Assembly (NCBI RefSeq): GCF_030538655.1
Contig: NZ_JAUNTO010000018.1
Span: forward strand, 1 to 59,656
Reading direction: 5' to 3'
Length of the DNA: 59,656 bases
DNA from: Paracoccus sp. (in: a-proteobacteria)
GTDB taxonomy: Bacteria; Pseudomonadota; Alphaproteobacteria; Rhodobacterales; Rhodobacteraceae
The translations under genes were made by a program, and so were the position numbers. Below are positions 44,324 through 53,869 of the stretch, in pieces; positions within the stretch are counted from its first letter, which is position 1; each line of letters begins with the position of its first letter. The notes under the pieces were generated by a model. The model was not told where the DNA came from. It searched no databases and worked only from the letters and a program-made list of their open reading frames with translations.

Positions 44324-44998
44324 ATAACCACTCAGATCCGTGATTTGCTGATCCGTCACGGCCAAACGATGGGCTGCGCTCACCCGCTGATGCCGCATCT
44401 GAACCGCCGCGCCAAGGCGCGGCACCCTGTGACGGCCCATTACCGCACCGCCAACAGCAAAGGCTATATCTGCATCTGGGAAATCAGCGGCGGGCAGTTG
44501 TTCCTGACCGATGAATTGATAACCGGCTTGCCCCGGATCAAGCTGCATCGCCACATTACCATGCAATGGGTTTTCCCGCCGGCCCCTGCGCTGTTTCGGT
44601 CGATCAGCTCAGCAGCAATGTCGCCCTGCACAGCATCTTTTCGCGCATTGGGTCAGCGGTGAATTTCGCTGTGTTGAAGGGCGACTGCGCCGCTATGCCC
44701 GTCATGGGTGGAGCAGCATCTATGAACGCGACCGTATCCCGAATTTTGCAAAGGGGTGGCCGGTCGATGAATGGCTGATCCATAATCCGCCCGGCCCGCT
44801 GATCTATCAGATCACCACGGACGGACAGCATAGTTATGCCATGACCTGCGCATCTGCCCCGAAATCGCCGGGGCCAAGGTTCAGCCTGGCTGGAAAGATT
44901 GATCCGTTGGAGGCAGGTTTTGGGCGTTACCCCCGACGGCTGGGGGCGCTTCGCCCCCCAGACCCCCAGAGGATATTTAAGGACAAAAGATGCCTGCT
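44324..44998 (+). pseudogene. Decayed gene for an uncharacterised protein
   Basis: GAGGTGAA is followed by ATA (44324) where an ATG would stand, then TTQIRDLLIRHGQTMG and an open frame to 44662 (RTANSKGYICIWEISGGQLF, ITGLPRIKLHRHI). After about 44570 the protein-like sequence moves to a second frame (AGPCAVSVDQLSSNVALHS). From about 44645 it moves to a third frame (HWVSGEFRCVEGRLRRYARH, then WSSIYERDRIPNFAKGWPV). A lost start and two frameshifts make it a pseudogene. The later part resembles short conserved proteins with a SGELR...YVHMGY pattern whose function is unknown. Confidence 0.6.
44940..44990 (+). repeat. Dispersed hairpin repeat, copy C
   Basis: Stem CTGGGGGCG / CGCCCCCCAG with CTT loop, then ACCCCCAGAGGATATTTAAGG and ACAAAAGA. 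It ends 9 bases from the dapD stop. It is almost identical to copy D (47985-48037) in the other orientation, and shares layout with copies A and B. Confidence 0.75.
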
Positions 44999-45820
44999 TT
45001 AGTCGCGCAGCAGCTCGTTGATGCTGGTTTTTGACCGGGTTTGCGCATCGACGCGTTTCACGATCACGGCGCAATAGAGGTTCACACCGTTTTTCGATGG
45101 CATCGAACCGGCGACGACGACCGAACCGGCGGGAACTTCGCCATACATGACTTCGCCGGTTTCGCGATCAACGATTTTCGTTGATTTGCCGATGAACACG
45201 CCCATGCCAAGGACCGAGCCTTCGCGGATGATGCAGCCCTCGACCACCTCGGAACGGGCACCGATAAAGCAGTTGTCCTCGATAATGGTCGGGCCGGCCT
45301 GCATCGGTTCCAGCACACCGCCGATGCCGACGCCGCCAGAGAGGTGCACGTTCTTGCCGATCTGCGCGCAGGAACCAACGGTGGCCCATGTGTCAACCAT
45401 CGTGCCTTCATCCACATAAGCACCGAGGTTCACGAAGGACGGCATCAGCACCACGCCCTTGCCGATATAGGCCGACTTGCGAACGATGGCGTTCGGGACG
45501 GCACGGAAACCGGCGGCCTGCCAGTCTTTTTTCTTCCAGCCTGCGAATTTACTGTCCACCTTGTCCCACCAGGTGCCGCCCTGCGGGCCGCCGGCGTGCT
45601 TTTCCATATCGTTTAGCCGGAACGACAGCAGCACGGCCTTTTTCGCCCATTGGTTCACATGCCAGTCACCCCCGCGCGGTTCGGCCACGCGCAGCGCGCC
45701 GCTGTCCAGCGCGTTCAGCGTTTCTTCGACCGCATCGCGCGTCTTGCCTTTGGTCTCGGGGGTAATCTGGTCGCGCTTTTCCCACGCGGCTTCGATGGCG
45801 GTTTCAAGATCGGTGGTCAT
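44999..45820 (-). CDS. dapD: 2,3,4,5-tetrahydropyridine-2,6-dicarboxylate N-succinyltransferase
   Basis: Succinylates tetrahydrodipicolinate in the lysine/diaminopimelate pathway. From [13 protein letters not shown] the product is 273 residues, the usual length. Left-handed beta-helix hexapeptides run from about residue 100 to 240 ([59 protein letters not shown]). [13 protein letters not shown] and the [16 protein letters not shown] end are family marks. The frame is open far upstream but that part is antisense to the LOG-family gene. Confidence 0.95.
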   Translation of the reverse strand: MTTDLETAIEAAWEKRDQITPETKGKTRDAVEETLNALDSGALRVAEPRGGDWHVNQWAKKAVLLSFRLNDMEKHAGGPQGGTWWDKVDSKFAGWKKKDWQAAGFRAVPNAIVRKSAYIGKGVVLMPSFVNLGAYVDEGTMVDTWATVGSCAQIGKNVHLSGGVGIGGVLEPMQAGPTIIEDNCFIGARSEVVEGCIIREGSVLGMGVFIGKSTKIVDRETGEVMYGEVPAGSVVVAGSMPSKNGVNLYCAVIVKRVDAQTRSKTSINELLRD

Positions 45821-45912
45821 GGCGTGTCTCCGGGTGGCAAATTCTGCCTTTGGGCTATAAGCGGGGGCAAAGGCCCGTGCAATGCGCCGGGTTCGCAAAA
45901 CAAGAGGTTCCG

Positions 45913-46740
45913 ATGACGCCGGACGACGACCGTGCCCACGCCCTGACCCACAGCGACGAGGATGCCGCCCGCGCCACCCGCATTGCTGATACGCCGCAGA
46001 CCCGGTCGCCCGCCTATCGTCTGGCCTATACCGACCGCGACTTTCTGATGCGCGAGGAATTGCGCCCGGTGCGGCTGCAACTGGAGTTGCTGAAACCGCA
46101 GATGCTGATGGATGAACATGGCATCGAATCGACCGTGGTGATGTTCGGCGGCGCCCGCATTCCCGCGCCGCAGGATGCCGGGTCGGCGCGCACGCCGATG
46201 CTGGCCGCTTTGTCGAGATATTACGAACAGGCGCGGATCTTTGCGCGGATGATAACCGAGCGCAGCCTTGCCACCGGCGGGCGCGACTTTGTGATCTGCA
46301 CCGGCGGCGGACCCGGCGTAATGGAGGCGGGCAATCTGGGCGCACAACAGGCGGGGGGCGAATCCATCGGTCTGGGCATTGTTTTGCCGCATGAACAGGC
46401 GCCGAATATTTACGTCACCCCGGAACTGTCGTTCAATTTCCACTATTTCGCCATCCGCAAGATGCATTTCCTGATGCGGGCGCGGGCGATCACGGTGTTC
46501 CCCGGCGGTTTTGGCACGCTGGACGAATTGTTCGAGACGCTGACCCTGATCCAGACCGAGCGCATGCGGCGGGTGCCGGTGCTGATGTTCGGGCGTGAAT
46601 TCTGGGACGGCATCATCAACTGGGATGCGCTGGCCGAATCCGGCACCATATACGCCGAGGATCTGAACCTGATGCGCTATGTCGAAACCGCCGAGGAGGC
46701 GGTGGCCATCATCGACAACTGGGCACCCAAGCCGCGCTGA
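45913..46740 (+). CDS. LOG-family (TIGR00730) Rossmann protein, nucleotide-monophosphate phosphoribohydrolase-like
   Basis: A 275-residue protein of the lysine-decarboxylase-like/LOG fold. Diagnostic motifs are GGGPGVME (131-138) and PGGFGTLDE (197-205), which in characterised members bind nucleoside 5'-monophosphate and release the base. AAGAGGTTCCG precedes the ATG at 45913. The N-terminal 60 residues ([19 protein letters not shown]) are an extension seen in a longer subfamily. It converges directly on rlmN with no bases between the stops. Confidence 0.87.
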   Translation: MTPDDDRAHALTHSDEDAARATRIADTPQTRSPAYRLAYTDRDFLMREELRPVRLQLELLKPQMLMDEHGIESTVVMFGGARIPAPQDAGSARTPMLAALSRYYEQARIFARMITERSLATGGRDFVICTGGGPGVMEAGNLGAQQAGGESIGLGIVLPHEQAPNIYVTPELSFNFHYFAIRKMHFLMRARAITVFPGGFGTLDELFETLTLIQTERMRRVPVLMFGREFWDGIINWDALAESGTIYAEDLNLMRYVETAEEAVAIIDNWAPKPR

Positions 46741-47913
46741 TTACCGTGCAGCCTCTGCCGCGATCTGAGCCGCCGATTTGCGCCCCCGCTCGGTCGCGGA
46801 TTTCAACTGCCCGCAGGCGGCCATGATGTCCTCGCCGCGGGGGGTGCGGATCGGGCTGGCGTAACCGGCCTTGTAGATGATGTCGGCGAACGCCTCGATC
46901 CGGTCCCAGGACGACCGCTTATAGGGCGCGCCGGGCCATTCGTTGAACGGGATCAGGTTGATCTTGGCCGGAATGCCGCGGATCAGCTTGACCAGACGGC
47001 GCGCGTCATCATCGCTGTCATTCACGCCGTCCAGCATGACATATTCAAAGGTGATCCGCTCGCTGTTGGACAGGCGCGGGTAATCACGCAGCGCACCCAG
47101 CAGCGTGTCGATATTCCAGCGTTTGTTGATTGGAACCAGACGGTCGCGCACCTCATCGGTGGTGGCGTGGAACGATACGGCCAGCAGACAGCCGATTTCC
47201 TGCGCCGTGCGGGCGATTTCCGGCACCACGCCGCTGGTGGACAGGGTGATGCGGCGGCGCGACAGGCTGATGCCTTCGCCATCCATGACCACCTGCATGG
47301 CATCGCGCACCGATTCAAAATTATACAGCGGCTCGCCCATGCCCATCAGCACGACATTGCTGACCAGACGGGTTTCGTCCTTGGGCACGCCGGGCTGCGG
47401 CCACTCGCCCAAGTCATCCCGCGCCACCATCACCTGCCCGACGATTTCCCCGGCGGTCAGGTTGCGCACCAGCTTTTGCGTGCCGGTGTGGCAGAAACTG
47501 CATGTCAGCGTGCAGCCGACCTGAGAACTGATACACAGGGTGCCACGGTTTTCCTCGGGGATGTAAACCGCCTCGACCTCGTGCCCACCGGCGATGCGCA
47601 GCAGATATTTGCGGGTGCCATCGGCCGAGACCTGCCGCGTCACCACCTCGGGCAAGGCGATCTCGAACCGCTCGGCCAGCAGGGCGCGGTAATCCTTGGC
47701 CAGATTGGTCATCTGCGCGAAATCGCGCACACCCCAATGGTAGATCCACTGCCAGACCTGCCCGACCCGCATCCTGGCCTGCTTTTCCGGCGTCCCCGCC
47801 TCGATCAAGGCCGCGCGCAACTGATCGCGGGTCAGCCCGACGATATTTACCCGCCCGCCGTCGGACAGCTTGCGGGGGATGGTCACGACATCCTGAGTGA
47901 TCGGGGCAGACAT
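46741..47913 (-). CDS. rlmN: Dual-specificity 23S rRNA/tRNA adenine-C2 methyltransferase RlmN
   Basis: A radical-SAM enzyme making m2A2503 in 23S rRNA and m2A37 in some tRNAs. From the ATG at 47913 it is 390 residues. The SAM cluster cysteines are C134, C138 and C141 in [25 protein letters not shown] and [14 protein letters not shown] are conserved; the C-terminal cysteine lies in [13 protein letters not shown] 6 bases upstream would add two residues and is less likely. Confidence 0.96.
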   Translation of the reverse strand: MSAPITQDVVTIPRKLSDGGRVNIVGLTRDQLRAALIEAGTPEKQARMRVGQVWQWIYHWGVRDFAQMTNLAKDYRALLAERFEIALPEVVTRQVSADGTRKYLLRIAGGHEVEAVYIPEENRGTLCISSQVGCTLTCSFCHTGTQKLVRNLTAGEIVGQVMVARDDLGEWPQPGVPKDETRLVSNVVLMGMGEPLYNFESVRDAMQVVMDGEGISLSRRRITLSTSGVVPEIARTAQEIGCLLAVSFHATTDEVRDRLVPINKRWNIDTLLGALRDYPRLSNSERITFEYVMLDGVNDSDDDARRLVKLIRGIPAKINLIPFNEWPGAPYKRSSWDRIEAFADIIYKAGYASPIRTPRGEDIMAACGQLKSATERGRKSAAQIAAEAAR

Positions 47914-47984
47914 GGGCAAACCGGATTCTTAAGAGGAAAGACCCGGATATACGCGAAACAGGCCGGTCTTTCAACCAGCCCGCA

Positions 47985-48037
47985 TCTTCTGTCCGTAAAT
48001 ATCCTCTGGGGGTCCGGGGGGCGAAGCGCCCCCGGCC
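47985..48037 (-). repeat. Dispersed hairpin repeat, copy D
   Basis: On the minus strand: GGCCGGGGGCGCTTCGCCCC, then a CCGGACCCCC segment and AGAGGATATTTACGGACAGA. It lies just after the stop of the IalB-like gene and before the rlmN start. Nearly identical to copy C in inverse orientation. Confidence 0.75.
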
Positions 48038-48055
48038 TTGGGGCGCGGGTGCCGG

Positions 48056-48577
48056 TTACTGACAGCGCGACCGGGCGGTGTTGGTCGCCGCCGTAATCCC
48101 GGCCAGGCTGAAGGTATCCACCGTCCGCGTCCCGCGCGACGACCGGCCCGACACCACCGCCGTTGCCCCGGCGCGCAGGGCCGAAATCAGCCGCGCATCA
48201 TCATCGGCACTGCCGGTCCAGGCGCTTTCACCTTCGGTGAACAGGTTGAACTTGGCGCCGCCCACATCCACCTCGACCGTGGAATCGGGGGCAAAGGGAT
48301 AACCGCCGCTAAAGCTGACCTCACCCTGCTGGCCGGGACGATAGGCGACATACAGGCGAATATCGCCCCGGTTCACCTGCACCGGCGCCCCGTCACGCGT
48401 ATTCACCGAGGAGCGCGGCGGCGACACCGCCCAGCATTCGCGCGGGCTGTCGGCGGCGAATACCGTCCAGTCACCTTCGGTGGCAACGACATTCGTGGAT
48501 TCCTGCGCCTGTGCCGCACCAATCCCTGCGGCAAGGATCGCGATGGCGGTCATGCCCCGCAGCGTGGTAAGTTTCAT
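48056..48577 (-). CDS. Invasion-associated locus B (IalB)-family protein
   Basis: A 173-residue secreted protein with a signal peptide (1-24, ending GIGAAQAQ). The IalB-like domain has the early EGDWTVFAADSPRECWAVS with its cysteine, DIRLYVAYRPGQQGEVSFSGGYPF, and a C-terminal cysteine (ARSRCQ). IalB was first described in Bartonella erythrocyte invasion, but the family is widespread in free-living alphaproteobacteria, where its role is unknown. GGCAGGAGGCC precedes the ATG at 48577, which decides against the longer frame. Confidence 0.87.
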   Translation of the reverse strand: MKLTTLRGMTAIAILAAGIGAAQAQESTNVVATEGDWTVFAADSPRECWAVSPPRSSVNTRDGAPVQVNRGDIRLYVAYRPGQQGEVSFSGGYPFAPDSTVEVDVGGAKFNLFTEGESAWTGSADDDARLISALRAGATAVVSGRSSRGTRTVDTFSLAGITAATNTARSRCQ

Positions 48578-48741
48578 GCTCTGGCCTCCTGCCAAATTCG
48601 CCTGTTTACCGGCTTTGAATCTGATTGCTGTGGCGTTTTCAACCACCTCGCGCGACAATAGCGCGATTTTTGCTGCGCAAGAAAGGCCCCTTGGCGGGAA
48701 ATCGCGCGAATGTCAGGGATACACAACGAACGAGGGGCATG

Positions 48742-49728
48742 ATGGCACCAGCCGATCTGATCGAATTGTGGCGCGGCGGGATGCGCGAAAGCGTGCATCA
48801 GGGCCATGCGGTGGTGGCCGATGCGCGCGGCATCGTGGCCGCATGGGGCGATCCGGGGGCGGTGATCTTTCCGCGGTCGTCGTGCAAGATGATACAGGCC
48901 CTGCCCTTGCTGGAATCGGGGGCCGCCGATGCCGCCGGGCTGACGGCGGAACAACTGGCCCTGTCCTGCGCCAGCCATAACGGCGCGGCCATCCACACCA
49001 GCCGCGTGGCCAACTGGCTGGCAGCGCGCGGGCTGGCCGAATCAGATCTGCGCTGTGGCGCACATATGCCCGCCGACAAGGACGAAAACAAACGCCTGAC
49101 CTGTTCAGATGAATCGCCCTGCCAGTTGCACAACAACTGTTCGGGCAAACACGCGGGCTTTCTGACGCTGAACCAGCACCTGCGCGCCGGTCCCGAATAT
49201 ATCGAGGTCGATCACCCGGTGCAGACCGCCATCAAATCCGCCTTCGAGGATGTCACCGGCGAAACCAGCCCCGGTTATGGCATCGACGGCTGTTCCGCGC
49301 CCAATCACGCCTGCACCGTCACCGGGCTGGCCCGCGCGATGGCGGCTTTTGCCGCGCCGCAGGGCGATTCGCGGGGCCGCGCGATGGAACGGCTGGTGCA
49401 GGCCATGTGCGCCTTCCCCGAACTGGTCGCGGGCGAAGGGCGTGCCTGCACCAATCTGATGCGCGCCATGGGTGGCCGCGTCGCCGTAAAAACCGGGGCC
49501 GAGGCGGTCTTTGTCGCCATCGCCCCCGACCGGGGCCTGGGCATCGCGCTGAAGATCATGGACGGCGGCACCCGCGCATCCGAGGCGGCGATCACCGCGA
49601 TTCTGGTGCATCTGGGCCTGCTTGATGCCGATCATCCGGTGGTCGCCACCTATCTGACCGGCCCGCAAAAGAACTGGCGCGGCATCGTGACCGGCGAATT
49701 GCGCCGCGCGCCGGGCTTTGCGGGCTGA
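48742..49728 (+). CDS. L-asparaginase II (Rhizobium-type AnsA family)
   Basis: Hydrolyses asparagine to aspartate and ammonia. The 328-residue protein belongs to the Asparaginase_II family unrelated to E. coli AnsA/B. Features: FPRSSCKMIQALPLLESGAAD with the Ser-Ser-x-Lys segment, LSCASHNGAAIH, HNNCSGKHAGFL, and YGIDGCSAPNHACTVTG. GAGGGG upstream fits the second of two consecutive-frame ATGs (48742; the first is at 48739). Confidence 0.9.
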   Translation: MAPADLIELWRGGMRESVHQGHAVVADARGIVAAWGDPGAVIFPRSSCKMIQALPLLESGAADAAGLTAEQLALSCASHNGAAIHTSRVANWLAARGLAESDLRCGAHMPADKDENKRLTCSDESPCQLHNNCSGKHAGFLTLNQHLRAGPEYIEVDHPVQTAIKSAFEDVTGETSPGYGIDGCSAPNHACTVTGLARAMAAFAAPQGDSRGRAMERLVQAMCAFPELVAGEGRACTNLMRAMGGRVAVKTGAEAVFVAIAPDRGLGIALKIMDGGTRASEAAITAILVHLGLLDADHPVVATYLTGPQKNWRGIVTGELRRAPGFAG

Positions 49729-49809
49729 TCTGTCACGAAAGATTTGCACGGACGTGTTTAGGTGCACGCGCGGCAGCCAGTCCCCGGCATCTTGCCGCAG
49801 TCTTGCCGG

Positions 49810-49839
49810 CCGGCGTCCTCTGGGCAGAGGGGACGCCGG
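49810..49839. terminator. Hairpin between asparaginase and TauE genes
   Basis: CCGGCGTCC / GGACGCCGG with an inner TCT/AGA extension lies between convergent genes just after the TauE-type stop. There is no strong T-run, so it is a likely but unproven terminator. Confidence 0.5.
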
Positions 49840-49841
49840 TT

Positions 49842-50606
49842 CTATTCCGCCATCAGCCGCCAGATCAGCCGCAGCGCCAGCGTGGTGGATGTGATGACCA
49901 GCAGCGGCTTGATCACCCGTGACCCGATCCGCATCGCCAGCCGCGACCCCAGCCATGCCCCCGCCATCTGGGCCACACCCATCGCCAGACCGATGGCCCA
50001 CAAGGGCGCGCCCGCGATGGCAAAGGCGATCAGCCCGCCCATGTTCGAGGCAAAGTTCAGCAGCTTGGTATGCGCCGTCGCCTTGAGGATGCCGTATCCG
50101 GCCAGCATCACAAAGGCCAGCATAAAGAACGCGCCCGTCCCCGGCCCGATCAGCCCGTCATAAAACCCGATCAGAGGCACCACCGTTGCGGCAAACATCG
50201 CCGGTCCCATGCGCTGCACCCGGTCCAGATCGTTCAGCCCCGGCTTCAGCGCGAAAAACGCCGCGATCGCCAGCAGAATCGCGGGCAGGACATAGTTCAG
50301 CGCCTGCACCGGCAGCCAGGCCACCAGCGCCGCGCCCAAAGCCCCCGCCGCAAAGGCAATCAGCGCCAGCCGCCCCTGCCTCCGCAAATCGACCAGCCCC
50401 GCGCGGGCATAGCTGATTGCCGCCGTCGCCGCCCCGAACGCACCCTGCACCTTGTTCGTGGCCAGGGCCTGCGCGGGCGGGATACCGGCCAGCAACAGCG
50501 CCGGTACGGTAATCAGCCCGCCGCCGCCCGCGATGGAATCCACGAACCCCGCCGCAAAGGCGGCAAAAATCAACATCACGGCCAGATCAAGCGTCAGTTC
50601 AAACAT
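49842..50606 (-). CDS. TauE/SafE (TSUP)-family membrane transporter
   Basis: A 254-residue protein with about eight hydrophobic helices. TSUP marks: FAAGFVDSIAGGGGLITVPALL at the N-terminus and FYDGLIGPGTGAFFML at the start of the second half, the paired GxxxG(P)G repeats. Members export sulfite, sulfoacetate or related anions; substrate not inferable. The ATG at 50606 is preferred to the GTG at 50615. Confidence 0.87.
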   Translation of the reverse strand: MFELTLDLAVMLIFAAFAAGFVDSIAGGGGLITVPALLLAGIPPAQALATNKVQGAFGAATAAISYARAGLVDLRRQGRLALIAFAAGALGAALVAWLPVQALNYVLPAILLAIAAFFALKPGLNDLDRVQRMGPAMFAATVVPLIGFYDGLIGPGTGAFFMLAFVMLAGYGILKATAHTKLLNFASNMGGLIAFAIAGAPLWAIGLAMGVAQMAGAWLGSRLAMRIGSRVIKPLLVITSTTLALRLIWRLMAE

Positions 50607-50703
50607 GCCCGCCACATGCGCCCGGCGGGATCGAATGTAAACCCGGCTTTCCGGCGGGCCACAGCAGTGCCATACTGCCCACCAACGGGGGCAGGAGGAT
50701 CTG

Positions 50704-51702
50704 ATGGATTTCGCAGCATACCGGGTGATTCAGGCACCGATGGCGGGGACCTCGACTGTGGCTCTGGCGGCGGCGGTGGCGGTGGCGGGCGGCTTTCCGA
50801 TGCTGGCCTTCGGGGCGCTGGATGCGGATGGGGCAGCAGCAGCCATGGCCGATCTGCGGGCACGATGGGACGGGCCGTTCGGCGTCAACCTGTTCTGCCA
50901 CACCCCGCCCCGCCGCGACCCCACGCGCGAAGCGGCGTGGATCGACCATCTGCGCCCGGCCTTTGCCGGTGTCGGGGCCACCCCGCCCGGTGAACTGACC
51001 ATCCCCTATACCAGCTTTCGTATCAACGACGCGCTGTTTCGCACCGTGCTGGCGGCACGCCCTGCCGTGATCGGGGTCCATTTCGGCCTGCCCCGCGCCG
51101 ATCAGATCGCCACGCTGACAGACACCGGTGCCACCTTGATCGCCACCGCCACATCGGAACCCGAGGCGCGTCTGGCGACCCGATCCGGCATCCGCGCGCT
51201 GATCGCCCAAGGCTGGCAGGCGGGTGGGCATCGCGGCATCTTTGACACCGATGGCCCGGACGAGCGGCTGTCAACGCTGGACCTGACCCGGCAACTGGCG
51301 CGTGTGGGCGTGCCGGTGATCGCCGCAGGCGGCATCATGTCCGCCGCTGACGCACAGGCAGCACGCGATGCCGGGGCCGTGGCGGTGCAATGCGGCACCG
51401 CCTATCTGAACGCCGATGAATGCGGCACGCCCCCCGCACATCGCGCGGCACTGGCCGGTGGGCAAACACAGATGACCCGCGCCATATCCGGCCGCCCGGC
51501 ACGCTGTCTGCTGAACAGGTTCACGGCAATCGAGGCCACAAACGCGCCCGACTATCCCCTGCCCTATTCGGTGGGCAAAGCGCTGCACGCCGCGGCATCA
51601 GCGGCAGGCGACAGCGGCTATGGCGCCTTTTGGGCCGGAACCGGCGCGGCACAGGCCATCGCCGCCCCAGCCGCCACGATCACCGCCATGCTGCGCGTCT
51701 GA
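50704..51702 (+). CDS. Nitronate monooxygenase-like FMN oxidoreductase
   Basis: A 332-residue TIM-barrel flavoprotein of the 2-nitropropane dioxygenase family. Motifs: IQAPMAGTSTVALAAAVAVA (FMN phosphate side), VIGVHFGLP, GWQAGGHRG with the conserved histidine, VPVIAAGGIMSAADAQAA and GAVAVQCGTAYLN. Such enzymes oxidise nitronates such as propionate 3-nitronate. AGGAGGATCTG precedes the ATG. A small CAAGGC-CGC-GCCTTG hairpin follows at 51714-51728. Confidence 0.88.
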   Translation: MDFAAYRVIQAPMAGTSTVALAAAVAVAGGFPMLAFGALDADGAAAAMADLRARWDGPFGVNLFCHTPPRRDPTREAAWIDHLRPAFAGVGATPPGELTIPYTSFRINDALFRTVLAARPAVIGVHFGLPRADQIATLTDTGATLIATATSEPEARLATRSGIRALIAQGWQAGGHRGIFDTDGPDERLSTLDLTRQLARVGVPVIAAGGIMSAADAQAARDAGAVAVQCGTAYLNADECGTPPAHRAALAGGQTQMTRAISGRPARCLLNRFTAIEATNAPDYPLPYSVGKALHAAASAAGDSGYGAFWAGTGAAQAIAAPAATITAMLRV

Positions 51703-51783
51703 TCCAGACGGCACAAGGCCGCGCCTTGCCTGCCCAATCCCCACGCAACCGCACGCACGAAAATCCGCCCGCAGACCCGCAGA

Positions 51784-52668
51784 TTAGCCCACCGGGCTGA
51801 CGAATTCGGCGTTGCTGTAGCCTTGCAGATACAGCAACGCCGTCAGATCGCCGTGGTTGATGCGCACCTGCGCCTGCGCGGCCACCACCGGCTTGGCGTG
51901 CAGGGCGACGCCGGTGCCCGCCTCGGCCAGCATCCCCAGATCGTTAGCGCCGTCCCCCACCGCGATCACATCCGCCGCCGTCAGACCCCGCGCCGCCACG
52001 ATGTCATGCAGCGCCTGGACCTTGGCTTCGCGCCCCAGCACTGGCAGGGCGACATGGCCGGTCAGCACTCCGTCATCGGCCAACAGCGTATTCGCCCGAT
52101 GCTCGTCAAAGCCAAGCGCCGCCGCCACCGGCCCCGTGAACGCCGTAAACCCGCCCGAGACCAGCGCGGCATAGCCCCCATGCGCCCGCATCGTCGTCAC
52201 CAGTTCCACCCCGCCGGGGGCAAGGGTGATGCGATTGTCCAGCACGTCCTGAATCACCCCTTCGCGCAGACCCGCCAGCAGGCCCACACGCTCGATCAGC
52301 GCCTCGTGAAAGTTCAGCTCGCCGTTCATGGCCCGTTCGGTGATCGCGGCCACGCGGTCGCCCACGCCTGCCATCGCGGCCAGTTCGTCGATACATTCCT
52401 GCCCGATCATCGTGCTGTCCATATCGGCCAGCAGCACCTGCTTGCGCCGCCCATGGGTCGGCTGCACTGCCAGATCAATACCGATGGTTTGCAGATCACC
52501 GGCCACCTGATCCAGATCGCCGGGCATGGCGGGCATCTGGAATTCCGCCGCGATACCGGGGTTCAGCCAGCGCACATCCGCCCCGCCCCACGACCGGCGC
52601 AGGCTGTCGATCAGCGCCGATTCCAGATTGGCGACCGATGGCGCGGCGATCAGCGAAAGCGTCAGCAT
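51784..52668 (-). CDS. serB: Phosphoserine phosphatase
   Basis: Last step of serine synthesis. A HAD enzyme of 294 residues with nucleophile D82 and D84 in LLADMDSTMIG, motif II in ALVSGGFTAF, and the motif III/IV region in VIAVGDGANDLGMLAEAG. The first 75 residues form the usual regulatory domain (LTLSLIAAPSVANLESAL). CAGGAG precedes the ATG at 52668; the extension upstream is not needed. Confidence 0.95.
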   Translation of the reverse strand: MLTLSLIAAPSVANLESALIDSLRRSWGGADVRWLNPGIAAEFQMPAMPGDLDQVAGDLQTIGIDLAVQPTHGRRKQVLLADMDSTMIGQECIDELAAMAGVGDRVAAITERAMNGELNFHEALIERVGLLAGLREGVIQDVLDNRITLAPGGVELVTTMRAHGGYAALVSGGFTAFTGPVAAALGFDEHRANTLLADDGVLTGHVALPVLGREAKVQALHDIVAARGLTAADVIAVGDGANDLGMLAEAGTGVALHAKPVVAAQAQVRINHGDLTALLYLQGYSNAEFVSPVG

Positions 52669-52746
52669 GGGCGGCTCCTGTTTGGTTGCGGGCGGTTTAG
52701 GGAAAATCCCCACCCGACGCCAGAGCCAAGCCCGCGCAAAGCGCCA

Positions 52747-53163
52747 TCAATCGGCGCGGATCACCGCCGGACCATCGGCGCGCGACAGCGCATCCAGATC
52801 GCCGCCAAACCGACCGATGGGCACGATGCCGCGATACCAGGGGGCATCACCGTAATAGAGCACGATATTACCCCAGGGCGCGAACAGCGCCACATCGCCC
52901 GGCGCGGGATCATATCCCTCGGGCGCGCCCTGGGTGGTCAGACGGCGCGGCAGGCTGAAGACCTTTTCGACGCGGTTGTAATCGCTCAGCTCAATATCCA
53001 AAGGCAGCAGAGCGGCAAAATCACGCGCCGTCGCGCTGTCGTTCAGGGTGATCTGGAACACGGCATCACGGGTGCTCAGGGTCAGGCTGGGCATCTTGTC
53101 CTCGGCGCGCAGGATCGGGGGAAACAGGGCGACAACAGTCAGGGTCATCAAGGCGGTTTTCAT
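52747..53163 (-). CDS. Secreted cyclophilin-like fold protein
   Basis: A 138-residue product with a signal peptide (1-20, ALMTLTVVALFPPILRAE) and a cyclophilin-like beta-barrel domain: FQITLNDSATARDFAALLPL, EKVFSLPRRLTTQGAPEGYD, APGDVALFAPWGNIVLYYGD. This matches small prokaryotic cyclophilin-like proteins of unknown function. It starts 10 bases after the truncated serine-hydrolase gene and may have lost its native promoter context. Confidence 0.8.
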   Translation of the reverse strand: MKTALMTLTVVALFPPILRAEDKMPSLTLSTRDAVFQITLNDSATARDFAALLPLDIELSDYNRVEKVFSLPRRLTTQGAPEGYDPAPGDVALFAPWGNIVLYYGDAPWYRGIVPIGRFGGDLDALSRADGPAVIRAD

Positions 53164-53173
53164 CAGCGACCCT

Positions 53174-53863
53174 TCAGGCGGCGGCGGTGATCCGGTCGGC
53201 AAGGCGGCGCAATTCGCCGAAATAACCCTCACCTCGCGCCGGGCGGTCGGGATCGGATGTGATGGCGATGCTTAACCGGCGCGAGGGCACCACGACCAGC
53301 ATCTGCCCGCCATAGCCGCGCGCATAGGCGGCGGGCTGACCGTCCAGCCGGGTCAGAAACCAGCCATAGCCGTATTGATCGCCCGAAAATGGTGACCGGG
53401 TGCGCGGTTGCATCGACGCCGTAATCCATGCGCGGCTGACCACCTGCCGGTCACCCATCCGCCCGCCGTTCAGCACCATATCCCCGATTCGGGCCAGCGC
53501 AAGCGGACTGACCGCCATATCATTGCCCCCCAGATAGCGCCCCTGCGAATCGGCGATCCAGCGCGGAATGGCGATGTCCAGCGGTGCCCTCAGCCAATCG
53601 CGCGCCATGGCATGCAGGCTGATCCCCGAGGCCCGCGCCAAGGCCGCACCCAGCACATGCCAGCCGCCGGTGGAATAGATGAACCGCCCGCCCGGCGCAC
53701 CCTCGGGCCGGGCCAGAGCCGATTCCACCCAGTCGCGGCTGCTGACCCAGGCGCCGTAATTCGCGCCCGAGGTGCTGGCCAGCCCGGTTTGCATCGTCAG
53801 CAGATGGCCCACGGTCAGCCCGTCGCGGGCATCGCCAAAAGGGGCGTGTCCCAGCAGCGGCAA
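53174..53863 (-). pseudogene. 5'-truncated serine hydrolase (beta-lactamase class C fold)
   Basis: 229 residues corresponding to the C-terminal two thirds of a class C/ABH-type serine hydrolase: LTVGHLLTMQTGL, GRFIYSTGGWHVLGAALA, and the late YGYGWFLTRLDG and YARGYGGQMLVVVP. The N-terminal part with the S-x-x-K nucleophile is missing. The frame continues upstream only a few codons (DQRVLPLLGHAPFGD) before it merges at about 53870 with alcohol-dehydrogenase sequence in another frame. It cannot encode an active enzyme. Confidence 0.8.
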
Positions 53864-53869
53864 GACCCG

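Noticed and set aside
44999-46345. N-terminal extension of dapD to 448 residues
   Set aside because: The extra part is antisense to the LOG-family gene; the family length fits the start at 45820.
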